A DNA stretch of 11,399 nucleotides, from positions 1-11,399 of the forward strand of contig CAIXDB010000006.1 in the NCBI GenBank assembly GCA_903918125.1. The letters are read 5' to 3'. This stretch comes from an uncultured bacterium (GTDB lineage: Bacteria; Patescibacteria; Paceibacteria; UBA9973; Zambryskibacteraceae). The translations under genes were made by a program, and so were the position numbers. Numbering within the stretch: position 1 is the stretch's first letter; each line of letters starts with the position of its first letter. Shown one piece after another: positions 5,453-11,399 of the stretch. The notes beneath the pieces are model-generated. The model saw nothing but the letters and a program-made list of their open reading frames with translations, searched no databases and was not told the DNA's origin.

Positions 5453-6130
5453 ATGAAAAATAAAATCATAAAAAAAAGTAAACCGGATGTGGTGAACAAA
5501 CACACCGGCGATTCATGGGCGTACACAAAGGAAGTGCGCGACCATTTTTTCAAACCGAAAAATTTACTCTGGGAAAAACCTGTCGACGCAAAATACGACG
5601 CAGAAGGCATGGTTGGCTCTCCCGCCTGTGGCGACGTCATGCGGGTGTGGCTCAACATCAATCCGAAAAAAGACAAAATCACTGCGTTTAAGTGGCGGAC
5701 GTTCGGTTGCGCTTCGGCAATCGCCTCGACTTCGATGCTTTCCGTCATGGTGACGGAAAAAGGCGGGATGAAGATCGACGACGCACTGGCTATTCGTCCG
5801 CAGGATATCATCGCTCGGCTTGGCGGACTGCCCGATCGCAAAGTGCACTGCTCGGTGCTCGGTGACAAAGCCCTCCGCGCGGCGCTCAACGACTGGTTCA
5901 AAAAAACAGAACAGTTCGGGCGGATTGTGGTGGAAGGCACGCAAGTTATTGACCCGAACACAAAAGTGACCGAAGCGGACATTGAGGAAGCGGTGCTCGA
6001 AGGCGCGACGACACTCCTCGCCGTGCAAAAAAGGACGAAAGTCGGCGTGGGCTATCCGGAATGTCTGCCGAAAGTGGAGGAGCTTATCCGTTTTTATCGC
6101 GAAAAATATTTCGGCCCGGATGCAAAATGA
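5453..6130 (+). CDS. iscU: IscU/NifU-type Fe-S scaffold with degenerate BFD tail
   Basis: A 225-aa scaffold on which sulfur from IscS and iron are built into clusters. Residues ~22-155 are the IscU domain with its three cluster Cys: C59 in PACGD (with D61), C86 in FGCASA, and C133 preceded by H132 (VHCSVL). The full ligand set is therefore intact. Residues ~160-218 look like the BFD/NifU-central [2Fe-2S] domain by sequence (VTEADIEEAVLEGATTLLAV, then TKVGVGYPEC). However, its CxC is replaced by D167-P-N and only C204 of the final CxxC remains, so this half should not bind a normal cluster. The N-terminal 20 residues are an unusual basic extension. The ATG follows the iscS stop with no gap and no SD, suggesting re-initiation or leaderless-like translation. 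Confidence 0.92.
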   Translation: MKNKIIKKSKPDVVNKHTGDSWAYTKEVRDHFFKPKNLLWEKPVDAKYDAEGMVGSPACGDVMRVWLNINPKKDKITAFKWRTFGCASAIASTSMLSVMVTEKGGMKIDDALAIRPQDIIARLGGLPDRKVHCSVLGDKALRAALNDWFKKTEQFGRIVVEGTQVIDPNTKVTEADIEEAVLEGATTLLAVQKRTKVGVGYPECLPKVEELIRFYREKYFGPDAK

Positions 6131-6131
6131 C

Positions 6132-6365
6132 ATGAAAACAAAAATTGAGAAAAAAGTGGAGAACATAATCGCCAAGGTTCGTCCGTATGTGCAGATGCAC
6201 GGTGGGGATGTTTTTTTGGTAGGTGTGGCGGACGGCGTGGTCACTTTGCAGGTGACTGGCGCGTGCTCGCATTGCTCTTTGTCGGAGATAACGTATAATA
6301 AAATGTTGGGAGGCATTATCAAGGAAGAAATTCCGGAGATAAAAAATATCGTCGTTACATTATAA
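6132..6365 (+). CDS. Nfu-domain Fe-S carrier
   Basis: A 77-aa stand-alone Nfu domain (NifU C-terminal type), which by family knowledge binds a [4Fe-4S] cluster between two subunits and hands it to client proteins. The hallmark RPYVQMHGGDVFLV (17-30) and the CxxC ligands C45 and C48 (GACSHCSL) are visible, followed by the usual IKEEIPEI segment. The start could be ATG 6132 (MKTKIEKK) or ATG 6120, which overlaps the iscU stop and adds MQND; I prefer 6132. In NifU the Nfu domain is the C-terminal part of the same chain; here scaffold and carrier are separate but adjacent genes. The next client in the operon is a ferredoxin. Confidence 0.9.
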   Translation: MKTKIEKKVENIIAKVRPYVQMHGGDVFLVGVADGVVTLQVTGACSHCSLSEITYNKMLGGIIKEEIPEIKNIVVTL

Positions 6366-6381
6366 AAATAATTTAAATAAC

Positions 6382-6642
6382 ATGGCAAATACAAAAGAAT
6401 ATCCGCGTAGTGCAGAAGGTTCGAATATCGGCAAAATAGTCATTGATCGCGACTTGTGTATCGGCGCGGCATCGTGCCTGGCGGTGTCCGGCGCGACATA
6501 CGAACTCGACGGTGAAAACAAAGTGGTGGTGCTCGACGCAAACGCAATCGATGACGCGACGCTGACTATGTCTGCGGAAAGTTGCCCGACGAAAGCCATT
6601 TTGCTTTTCGACAAAGCCGGCAATCAGGTGTTTCCGAAATAA
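6382..6642 (+). CDS. Small ferredoxin with three cluster cysteines
   Basis: An 86-aa single-cluster ferredoxin, the likely electron carrier for the 2-oxoacid oxidoreductase encoded downstream on the other strand. The ligand pattern is C26-I-G-A-A-S-C32 and a distant C68-P. The second Cys of the usual CxxCxxC is Ala (A29). There are only three Cys in total, so a [3Fe-4S] cluster or a [4Fe-4S] cluster with one non-Cys ligand is expected. The segment between (ATYELDGENKVVVLD) matches the ferredoxin family related to short [3Fe-4S] ferredoxins of actinobacteria. The start ATG 6382 lies 16 nt after the Nfu gene with no SD. The next gene encodes a probable ferredoxin reductase. Confidence 0.88.
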   Translation: MANTKEYPRSAEGSNIGKIVIDRDLCIGAASCLAVSGATYELDGENKVVVLDANAIDDATLTMSAESCPTKAILLFDKAGNQVFPK

Positions 6643-6647
6643 TCGCG

Positions 6648-6653
6648 TATAAT
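6648..6653 (+). promoter_or_regulatory. Possible -10 box before the flavoprotein gene
   Basis: A perfect TATAAT lies 8 nt before ATG 6662, so a transcript from it would be essentially leaderless. There is no good -35 at 16-18 nt upstream (CAGGTG at 6625). Treat it as a possible internal promoter only. Confidence 0.35.
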
Positions 6654-6661
6654 TTCTCATT

Positions 6662-7924
6662 ATGGACTCGTACACATATCTCATTATCGGTGGTGGTGCG
6701 GCGGGAACAAGCGCGGCGGAGGAAATTCGACTGAAAGATCCAGCTGGCACTATCGCTATTGTCAGTGACGAGGATCATCCGCTCTACTCGCGGGTTATGC
6801 TTTCCAAACCGAACTTTTTTCTCGGTAAAATTCCGGTTGAAAAAATTTGGATGAAAGGAAAGGAATGGTACGACACAAACAAAGTCGTGTTCATTGGCGG
6901 GCGAACGGTCATGGCGCTCGACGCACAGAAAAAAATCGTCACACTCGATAACGGCTCGCAGGTTTCATACCAAAAACTTCTGGTGGCGACCGGTGTGCGC
7001 ACGCGCGCGTGGGACGTGCCGGGTGCGCTCAAACACGGCGTGTATTCCCTGCGCACGTTCGAGGATGGCGTGGCTATCATGGAGGCGATCAAAACTGCGA
7101 AACAAGCCGTCACTGTCGGTGGCGGGTTCATCGGCTTTGAAATGGCGGATTTGCTCAACCTCGCCGGGCTTAAGACGACTATGCTTTTGCGCGAGGACTA
7201 TTTCTGGCAACCGACACTCGACCTTGCCTCTGGCAAAATGATCGAGGATATGCTGACCAAAGCCGGCGTGACTATTTTAAAACATGCAGAGGTTGCGGAG
7301 GTGCGGGGTGGCGAGCGTGTCGAGGGTGTGGTGCTGAAAGACGGCACGAACATCCCGTGCGATATGATCGTGTGCGGTATCGGCACGGTACCGGCGGAGC
7401 TCGGGTGGCTCTCCACGGCCGGCGTGACCGTCGGGCGAGCGATTTTGGCGAACGAATATCTCGAAACGAATATCCCGGACATTTGGACGGCCGGCGACAT
7501 CGCGGAATACAAGGACTTGTTGCTCGAAGAAAATATTCAACTCGGCAACTGGGTCAACGCGCACGAGCAAGGTCGCGTGGCGGGGATGAATATGGTTGCT
7601 TCTGCGGGCGTGCCTGGCGCAGAGAAAACGGCTTTCAAGTTTGTGTCATTTTATACCACGCAGGGTGTCGGGGTGAATATCGCTTTTGTCGGCGATGCTC
7701 GTCCGCTTCCTGACCGCACTATAATAGTACGTGGCTCACCGGAGGCGAACTCGTACGCGCGGTTGCTCGTTGTCGGCTCGGAGCTCGTCGGCGCCACAAT
7801 GATAAACCGTACGGGTGACATGTCCGTCATTTCCAAACTTATAGAACAGAATGTGGACGTCTCCGCCCACCACGCCGAGCTTGGTGATGTGAATTTCGAT
7901 TTGAAAGGGTTGTTGGCGAAATAA
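6662..7924 (+). CDS. FAD/NAD(P)-dependent ferredoxin reductase-like oxidoreductase
   Basis: A 420-aa flavoprotein of the pyridine nucleotide-disulfide oxidoreductase superfamily. It has the FAD dinucleotide fold IIGGGAAGTSAA (8-19), the ATG motif (109-111), a second nucleotide fold VGGGFIGFE (152-160) for NAD(P), and TAGDIAE (276-282) for the FAD ribityl chain. There is no CxxxxC redox disulfide. This places it with ferredoxin/rubredoxin reductases and the FAD parts of nitrite reductases rather than with thiol enzymes. The gene follows the ferredoxin by 19 nt, so electron transfer between ferredoxin and NAD(P) is the simplest role. The direction is probably from reduced ferredoxin during fermentation, which is inference. 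A C-terminal domain (~325-420) is of the reductase dimerisation type. It ends 4 nt from the convergent acyl-CoA synthetase gene. Confidence 0.88.
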   Translation: MDSYTYLIIGGGAAGTSAAEEIRLKDPAGTIAIVSDEDHPLYSRVMLSKPNFFLGKIPVEKIWMKGKEWYDTNKVVFIGGRTVMALDAQKKIVTLDNGSQVSYQKLLVATGVRTRAWDVPGALKHGVYSLRTFEDGVAIMEAIKTAKQAVTVGGGFIGFEMADLLNLAGLKTTMLLREDYFWQPTLDLASGKMIEDMLTKAGVTILKHAEVAEVRGGERVEGVVLKDGTNIPCDMIVCGIGTVPAELGWLSTAGVTVGRAILANEYLETNIPDIWTAGDIAEYKDLLLEENIQLGNWVNAHEQGRVAGMNMVASAGVPGAEKTAFKFVSFYTTQGVGVNIAFVGDARPLPDRTIIVRGSPEANSYARLLVVGSELVGATMINRTGDMSVISKLIEQNVDVSAHHAELGDVNFDLKGLLAK

Positions 7925-7928
7925 TTTT

Positions 7929-9965
7929 TCAAACCATTATGCGTACGTCGACTATGGTGGCGCCGAGGGGGGTTGCCATGACGGGGTTGAGGTCGATTTC
8001 TTTTATTTCGGGATGGTCGAGGGCGAGGCGGGAGAGGTTTGAAATGATTTCGGCGAGCGAGTCGAAGTCGACGGGTTTTTCACCGCGCAGACCGGAGAGA
8101 ATTTTCGCACCTTTGATGTCAGTCATCATCTTTCGCGCATCATCGACGCTGACCGGTGCCACGCGCAGAGCCGTGTCTTTAATCGTTTCGGCAAAAATTC
8201 CGCCGAGGCCGAAAAGAATTGTCGGGCCGAATGTCGCGTCGCGTTTCATGCCAATAATCACTTCCCTGCCTTCCGCTGTCGGTTGGATGAGCATACCCTC
8301 GATCCGCGCCGTCGGATTTTTGACTTTCACTTCTCGCCAAAATTTCTCGGCTTCGTCCGCGGTGGTGATGTTCAATGCGACTGCGCCGGCGTCCGTTTTA
8401 TGCACAATGTCCGGCGACTCGGCTTTCATCACGAAGTTTTCGAATTTTAATTTTTTCAAAACCGGTCCGAGCTCGAACATATTTTTGACAAACACGCCGG
8501 AGAGCGGAATGTCGTACTCGGCAAGCAGTTCATACATTTTTTCGAAGCTCAGCATTTTTAATTGTGTGGTGTCAAGGACAGTTCTTGCCACTTTCGTGTC
8601 AAGGGGCATCTTTGACACAAGTTTCGGGAGGCCGAGGGCGAGCGAGTCGAGTGCGGAAATGGCGTCGGAGGGAAAGGTAAAATTGACCAGTTTGTTTTGG
8701 GCGAGATATACGAGTGCCGGTACGACGTGCGGACCGCCAAGAAAGACCGGAATAATCGGTTTCTGCGACGAGTATCGCGCCACGAGCTCGGCAGTTTTCT
8801 GCATCTCGGTCATCATTTGCGGTGTGACGAGGAGCACAATGGCGTCGGTGTCCTTTTCCTCGACCACGATTTTCAAAGCGTTTTCAAACCGGTCGCTCAA
8901 AGCGTCACCGATGATATCGATTGGATTGCCGACGGCCGCCATGGGTGGCAAGACCTTTCGCAATGCTTCTTTTGCATCGTCTGAAATGACGGCGAGCGAA
9001 AGTGAGCGTGACATGTCCACAAGGTCGGTTGCCACGACGGACGGTCCGCCACCATTTGTCAGTATGCAGATACGTTGGAGTGGTTTCATTACGCCGATCC
9101 GGAAAAGTTTCGCCATGTTGAAAAATTCGCGGATGGAATTGACGGTGATGACGCCGGCTTGCGTGCAGGCGGCGGAGAAAACAGCGTCGTCCGGCGCGAG
9201 TGAGCCCGTGTGCGACGACACGGCTTTGGCGCCTTGCGTGCTCCGACCGGCTTTGAGCACGATGACGGGTTTCGTGCGTGTGATGTCCCGTGCCAGCTCC
9301 AAAAATCCGGCACCGTTGGAGAGTTTTTCGATGTACATCAAAATAGCGTGCGTGTCAGTGTCGTCGGCCAAAAATTTCAAAAATTCCATTTCGGTCAAGT
9401 GCGCTTCGTTGCCGAGACTTATGAATTTGGAAAAACCGACACCCTCGGATACTGCCATGTCGAGGAGTGCCGTGCCGAGTGCGCCGGACTGCGAGAGGAA
9501 CGCGATGTTGCCCGTCGGCGGATTTCCCGGAGCGAACGACGAGTTGAATTGCGTCTGCGTGCAGAGCGTGCCGAGGCAGTTTGGTCCGAGCACGGCAATG
9601 CCTTTTTCGCGCGCCATGTCGGCGATTTGTTTCTCCAACATCGCGCCTTGCTCGCCCGCTTCCTTGAAACCGGCGGAAATGATGATGACCGACAAAATAT
9701 TTTTCTCGGCGCAGTCGGATAAAATTTGCGGAACAATGTCGGCGCGCACGGCGATGATCGCGAGGTCGACATGCTCCGCGATGTCACGCACGGACGTCAC
9801 GGTCGGTACGCCGAGAATTTCTTTTTCGGAAATGCTCACCGGGAAAATTTTACGCGACGAGCCGGCGAGCAGGTTCGACATCACCGCGAAACCGACTTTG
9901 TTTTTGTCGTTCGACGCGCCGATGACGGCGACAGTTCTAGGATTGAAAAAATTGTTGATATCCAT
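7929..9965 (-). CDS. Acyl-CoA synthetase, ADP-forming (acetate-CoA ligase type)
   Basis: A 678-aa fused alpha-beta enzyme converting acyl-CoA, ADP and phosphate to acid, CoA and ATP. The alpha half (1 to ~448) has the CoA-binding Rossmann start FFNPRTVAVIGAS, GPNCLG (127-132), SQSGALG (158-164) and the phospho-His loop SSHTGSLA with H252. The beta half (~468-678) is an ATP-grasp domain with H522 in VHKTDAGAVALN and FGLGGIFAE (585-593). The start ATG 9965 matches the family N-terminus; an upstream in-frame extension to 10136 lies over the beta-subunit gene and is rejected. Exactly at the alpha-beta linker (450-467) is a tandem 9-residue repeat, VSKMPLDTK-VARTVLDTT, encoded by two palindromic elements. 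The gene lies 1 nt after the oxidoreductase beta gene, so acyl-CoA made there is used here for ATP. Confidence 0.93.
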   Translation of the reverse strand: MDINNFFNPRTVAVIGASNDKNKVGFAVMSNLLAGSSRKIFPVSISEKEILGVPTVTSVRDIAEHVDLAIIAVRADIVPQILSDCAEKNILSVIIISAGFKEAGEQGAMLEKQIADMAREKGIAVLGPNCLGTLCTQTQFNSSFAPGNPPTGNIAFLSQSGALGTALLDMAVSEGVGFSKFISLGNEAHLTEMEFLKFLADDTDTHAILMYIEKLSNGAGFLELARDITRTKPVIVLKAGRSTQGAKAVSSHTGSLAPDDAVFSAACTQAGVITVNSIREFFNMAKLFRIGVMKPLQRICILTNGGGPSVVATDLVDMSRSLSLAVISDDAKEALRKVLPPMAAVGNPIDIIGDALSDRFENALKIVVEEKDTDAIVLLVTPQMMTEMQKTAELVARYSSQKPIIPVFLGGPHVVPALVYLAQNKLVNFTFPSDAISALDSLALGLPKLVSKMPLDTKVARTVLDTTQLKMLSFEKMYELLAEYDIPLSGVFVKNMFELGPVLKKLKFENFVMKAESPDIVHKTDAGAVALNITTADEAEKFWREVKVKNPTARIEGMLIQPTAEGREVIIGMKRDATFGPTILFGLGGIFAETIKDTALRVAPVSVDDARKMMTDIKGAKILSGLRGEKPVDFDSLAEIISNLSRLALDHPEIKEIDLNPVMATPLGATIVDVRIMV
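8569..8591 (-). repeat. In-frame palindromic element copy 2
   Basis: A 23-bp imperfect palindrome. On the coding strand it starts GTGGCAAGAAC and ends GTCCTTGACAC, matching the iscS copy at 20 of 23 positions. It encodes VARTVLDT (residues 459-466) of the acyl-CoA synthetase, in the same codon phase as the iscS copy. A further identical run extends over GTGTCAAGGACAGT on the plus strand. Confidence 0.85.
8596..8618 (-). repeat. In-frame palindromic element copy 3
   Basis: A 23-bp imperfect palindrome. On the coding strand it starts GTGTCAAAGAT and ends CCCTTGACAC, matching the iscS copy at 18 of 23 positions with all differences in the centre. It encodes VSKMPLDT (450-457) in the same phase. 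It lies 4 nt from copy 2, giving a 27-nt (nine-codon) period. Confidence 0.8.
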
Positions 9966-9966
9966 T

Positions 9967-10803
9967 TTATTTGTACAACTCTTCTTCAAACGTCGGTTTG
10001 GTGACGTTGTAGAACACGCCGAGGGGAACGGTATCGCCGGTTTCGGACACTTTCTGCATCGCTTTCTGTAAGTCGCCGGTCGGGAAATCGTCGGCGAGCC
10101 ATTGCGTGTGTTCCTTGAAATAATCTCGCGTGTCAAAAAATGTGACGCATGGCTGAATGATGTCGACGAAAGAAAATCCGCGATGCGCGATTGCCGCTTT
10201 CATGATGCGTTCCGTGCCGGCAATGTCTCCGGCGTATGTTCGCGCCACGAACGTCGCACCGGCCGACAGGACGAGCAGGAGCGGGTTGAACGGTTCCTCG
10301 ATACTGCCAAAAGGCGACGACTTGCCCTTGAATCCTTTCGGGCTGACGGCGTCGGCTTGACCGGTGGTCAAGGCAAAAATGCGGTTGTCATGCACGAATA
10401 AGTTCACGTCCGAGTTGCGTTTCGCCGCGTGAATCAGATGCTCGAGGCCTTCGTCGTACGAGTCGCCGTCGCCGGAAAAACCGACCACGGTCAGCGCGGG
10501 GTTCGCCACTTTTGCGCCGGTCATGGCGGGGATCAGTCGACCGTGAAGCGAGGTGAACGAGTTGACGTTCAAGTAATCGGAAATTTTGCCGTGACAGCCG
10601 ATGCCCGCGAAAGCAGCCAAGTTTTCCGGTTGCAACTTCCCTTCCGCGACCAAATCCGTGACCACTTTTCGAAAGGCGACCAAAATCTGCGAGTTCGGAC
10701 AGCCCGGGCACCAGGTTATTCGTCCCAGTGCCGATGTTGCCGGCAGTCCTGAGCCGTCCTTTGCCGAAATTGTATCCTTTTGTGACTTCGTTTCGTTTTC
10801 CAT
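9967..10803 (-). CDS. 2-oxoacid:ferredoxin oxidoreductase, beta subunit
   Basis: A 278-aa TPP and [4Fe-4S] subunit of the two-subunit enzyme that oxidatively decarboxylates a 2-oxoacid with CoA and reduces ferredoxin. The TPP motif is GDGDSYDEGLEHLIHAAKRN starting at residue 111, with the second Mg/TPP segment VHDNRIFALTTGQ (137-149). Four Cys fit the cluster ligands of this family: C32 and C35 (WCPGCP), C70 (GIGCHGK) and C219 (QPCVTF). Substrate cannot be read with certainty: pyruvate and 2-oxoglutarate enzymes share these motifs. It starts 1 nt after the alpha-subunit gene and ends 1 nt before the acyl-CoA synthetase gene; no SD is seen at either junction. The C-terminal EEELYK tail is typical. 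Complete and undamaged. Confidence 0.93.
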   Translation of the reverse strand: MENETKSQKDTISAKDGSGLPATSALGRITWCPGCPNSQILVAFRKVVTDLVAEGKLQPENLAAFAGIGCHGKISDYLNVNSFTSLHGRLIPAMTGAKVANPALTVVGFSGDGDSYDEGLEHLIHAAKRNSDVNLFVHDNRIFALTTGQADAVSPKGFKGKSSPFGSIEEPFNPLLLVLSAGATFVARTYAGDIAGTERIMKAAIAHRGFSFVDIIQPCVTFFDTRDYFKEHTQWLADDFPTGDLQKAMQKVSETGDTVPLGVFYNVTKPTFEEELYK

Positions 10804-10804
10804 G

Positions 10805-11399
10805 TTATTTCAAAATTTTATTAATTTCCTCGGCGAGCGCAATCGGGTCGAACGGCATCGAATCGTATTTCAAAATTTTCTCGGTCACCGCAATGCCGGT
10901 TTTCTCGCGAATGAGCGAGGCGAGTTGTGCAGTATGATTGCCTTCCACGCACAGGATTTTCTCCGCGCCGGCCAGTTCTCGCGCAACTTTTTCCGCGTCA
11001 AACGGTTCGAGCCAGACGATTTGCACGAGCTTGACCGGCGTAGTGAAAAATTTTGCCGCTTCGAGCACCGCGCATTTGGTCGAGCCGAAAAATACAACGA
11101 TGTTTTTGCTTTTTGTGTCGCCGTACACTTTGACCGAGTCTCTTTTTTTCATTTCCGCCTCGATACTTTTGGCTTTTGCAAAACGTTTGTCGATCATTGC
11201 CGTGACTTGCGCCGATTCCTCTGTGGTGATGCCGTGCTCGTCGTGCTCGTAGCTCGTCACTTTGACCACGGCGCCGGGTGTGCCGGGAAAGGCCAGTGGC
11301 GAGACGCCGTCCGGAGTGATTGCGTATCGGTTGTAGTCGCGACCGGGGACAATTTCGGCAAGGGACACGCTTGACGGCTCGGCAACATCGGCACTGGGA
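10805..11399 (-). CDS. 2-oxoacid:ferredoxin oxidoreductase, alpha subunit (C-terminal part)
   Basis: The frame runs open to the right edge, so this is the last ~198 residues of a longer protein whose start is outside the window; a GTG at 11368 is internal, not a start. Recognisable segments are VPGRDYNRYAITPDGVSPLAFPG, the EHDEHGITTEE motif after it, a helix with KR repeats (MIDKRFAKAK), and the final domain with VVFFGSTKCAVLEAA and LCVEGNHTAQLA. These match the C-terminal domains of the alpha subunit (often fused to gamma) of two-subunit enzymes, which pair with the beta subunit encoded 1 nt downstream. The alpha subunit carries the pyrimidine-side TPP contacts and the CoA-handling domain. 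The promoter of this minus-strand operon must lie beyond the window. Confidence 0.88.
   Translation of the reverse strand, partial: PSADVAEPSSVSLAEIVPGRDYNRYAITPDGVSPLAFPGTPGAVVKVTSYEHDEHGITTEESAQVTAMIDKRFAKAKSIEAEMKKRDSVKVYGDTKSKNIVVFFGSTKCAVLEAAKFFTTPVKLVQIVWLEPFDAEKVARELAGAEKILCVEGNHTAQLASLIREKTGIAVTEKILKYDSMPFDPIALAEEINKILK

Noticed and set aside
5982..6131. Longer Nfu protein starting inside iscU.
   Set aside because: The extra 50 residues are the out-of-frame reading of the iscU 3' end. The Nfu family start is at 6132 (or 6120).
6294..6299. TATAAT inside the Nfu gene (also in the flavoprotein gene near 7721) as internal promoters.
   Set aside because: No convincing -35 and inside well-conserved coding sequence; such hexamers are expected by chance.
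7939..10071. A 710-codon open frame on the plus strand opposite the acyl-CoA synthetase.
   Set aside because: It is the mirror frame of a gene with clear family motifs. Its product is Ser/Thr/Ala-rich low-quality sequence with no motif, and the opposite strand explains the region fully.
9966..10136. N-terminal extension of the acyl-CoA synthetase by 57 residues.
   Set aside because: The extension overlaps the oxidoreductase beta gene, and MDINNFFNPRTVAVIGAS at 9965 is the expected family N-terminus.
1..11399. CRISPR array, tRNA or rRNA genes, transposase.
   Set aside because: No regularly spaced direct repeats, no tRNA-like fold with the conserved T-loop sequence, and no rRNA or transposase motif was seen on reading both strands.

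Overview
The window looks like a chromosomal piece of a small-genome fermentative bacterium, most likely from the Candidate Phyla Radiation (Patescibacteria, Parcubacteria-like). The basis is inference from protein style: very compact genes with 0-1 nt spacing, almost no Shine-Dalgarno (SD) sequences in the core genes, a Cys/Gly-rich one-pass membrane protein of a kind I associate with that group, and an energy module built on a 2-oxoacid:ferredoxin oxidoreductase plus ADP-forming acyl-CoA synthetase. No rRNA or marker gene is present to prove it.

Layout. (1) 1-2826: five unrecognised plus-strand genes (one-pass membrane protein, two soluble unknowns, a zinc-ribbon protein, a small secreted protein). 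Each has a good SD sequence and is followed by strong RNA hairpins, three of which are convincing intrinsic terminators. The spacers after genes 1 and 2 are built alike: the same 9-10 nt blocks in the same order around two hairpins whose arm sequences differ. (2) 2825-3591, minus strand: a 67-aa gene overlapping a LexA-type repressor by ATGA. (3) 3592-3802: divergent control region with a near-consensus promoter for the lexA operon, a GAAC-N4-GTTC SOS box just downstream of its -10, two DnaA-box matches flanking its -35, and a candidate promoter for the rightward operon. (4) 3803-7924, plus strand: Cys-rich membrane protein, cysteine desulfurase (IscS), IscU scaffold with a degenerate BFD-like tail, Nfu-domain carrier, single-cluster ferredoxin, and FAD/NAD(P)-dependent ferredoxin reductase-like protein. 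(5) 7929-11399, minus strand and convergent: ADP-forming acyl-CoA synthetase and the beta and (partial) alpha subunits of a 2-oxoacid:ferredoxin oxidoreductase, each 1 nt apart.

How it fits together. Regions 4 and 5 form one metabolic theme: IscS/IscU/Nfu make Fe-S clusters for the ferredoxin and the oxidoreductase; the oxidoreductase turns a 2-oxoacid plus CoA into acyl-CoA, CO2 and reduced ferredoxin; the acyl-CoA synthetase converts the acyl-CoA to acid plus ATP; the flavoprotein can pass ferredoxin electrons to NAD(P).

The two most unusual observations are: (a) a 23-bp palindromic repeat inside coding sequence, once in iscS and twice in tandem in the acyl-CoA synthetase, always in the same reading phase and encoding V-S/A-R/K-x-x-L-D-T in a loop and at a domain linker, reminiscent of Rickettsia palindromic elements; and (b) the repeated double-hairpin spacer module between the unknown genes at the left.
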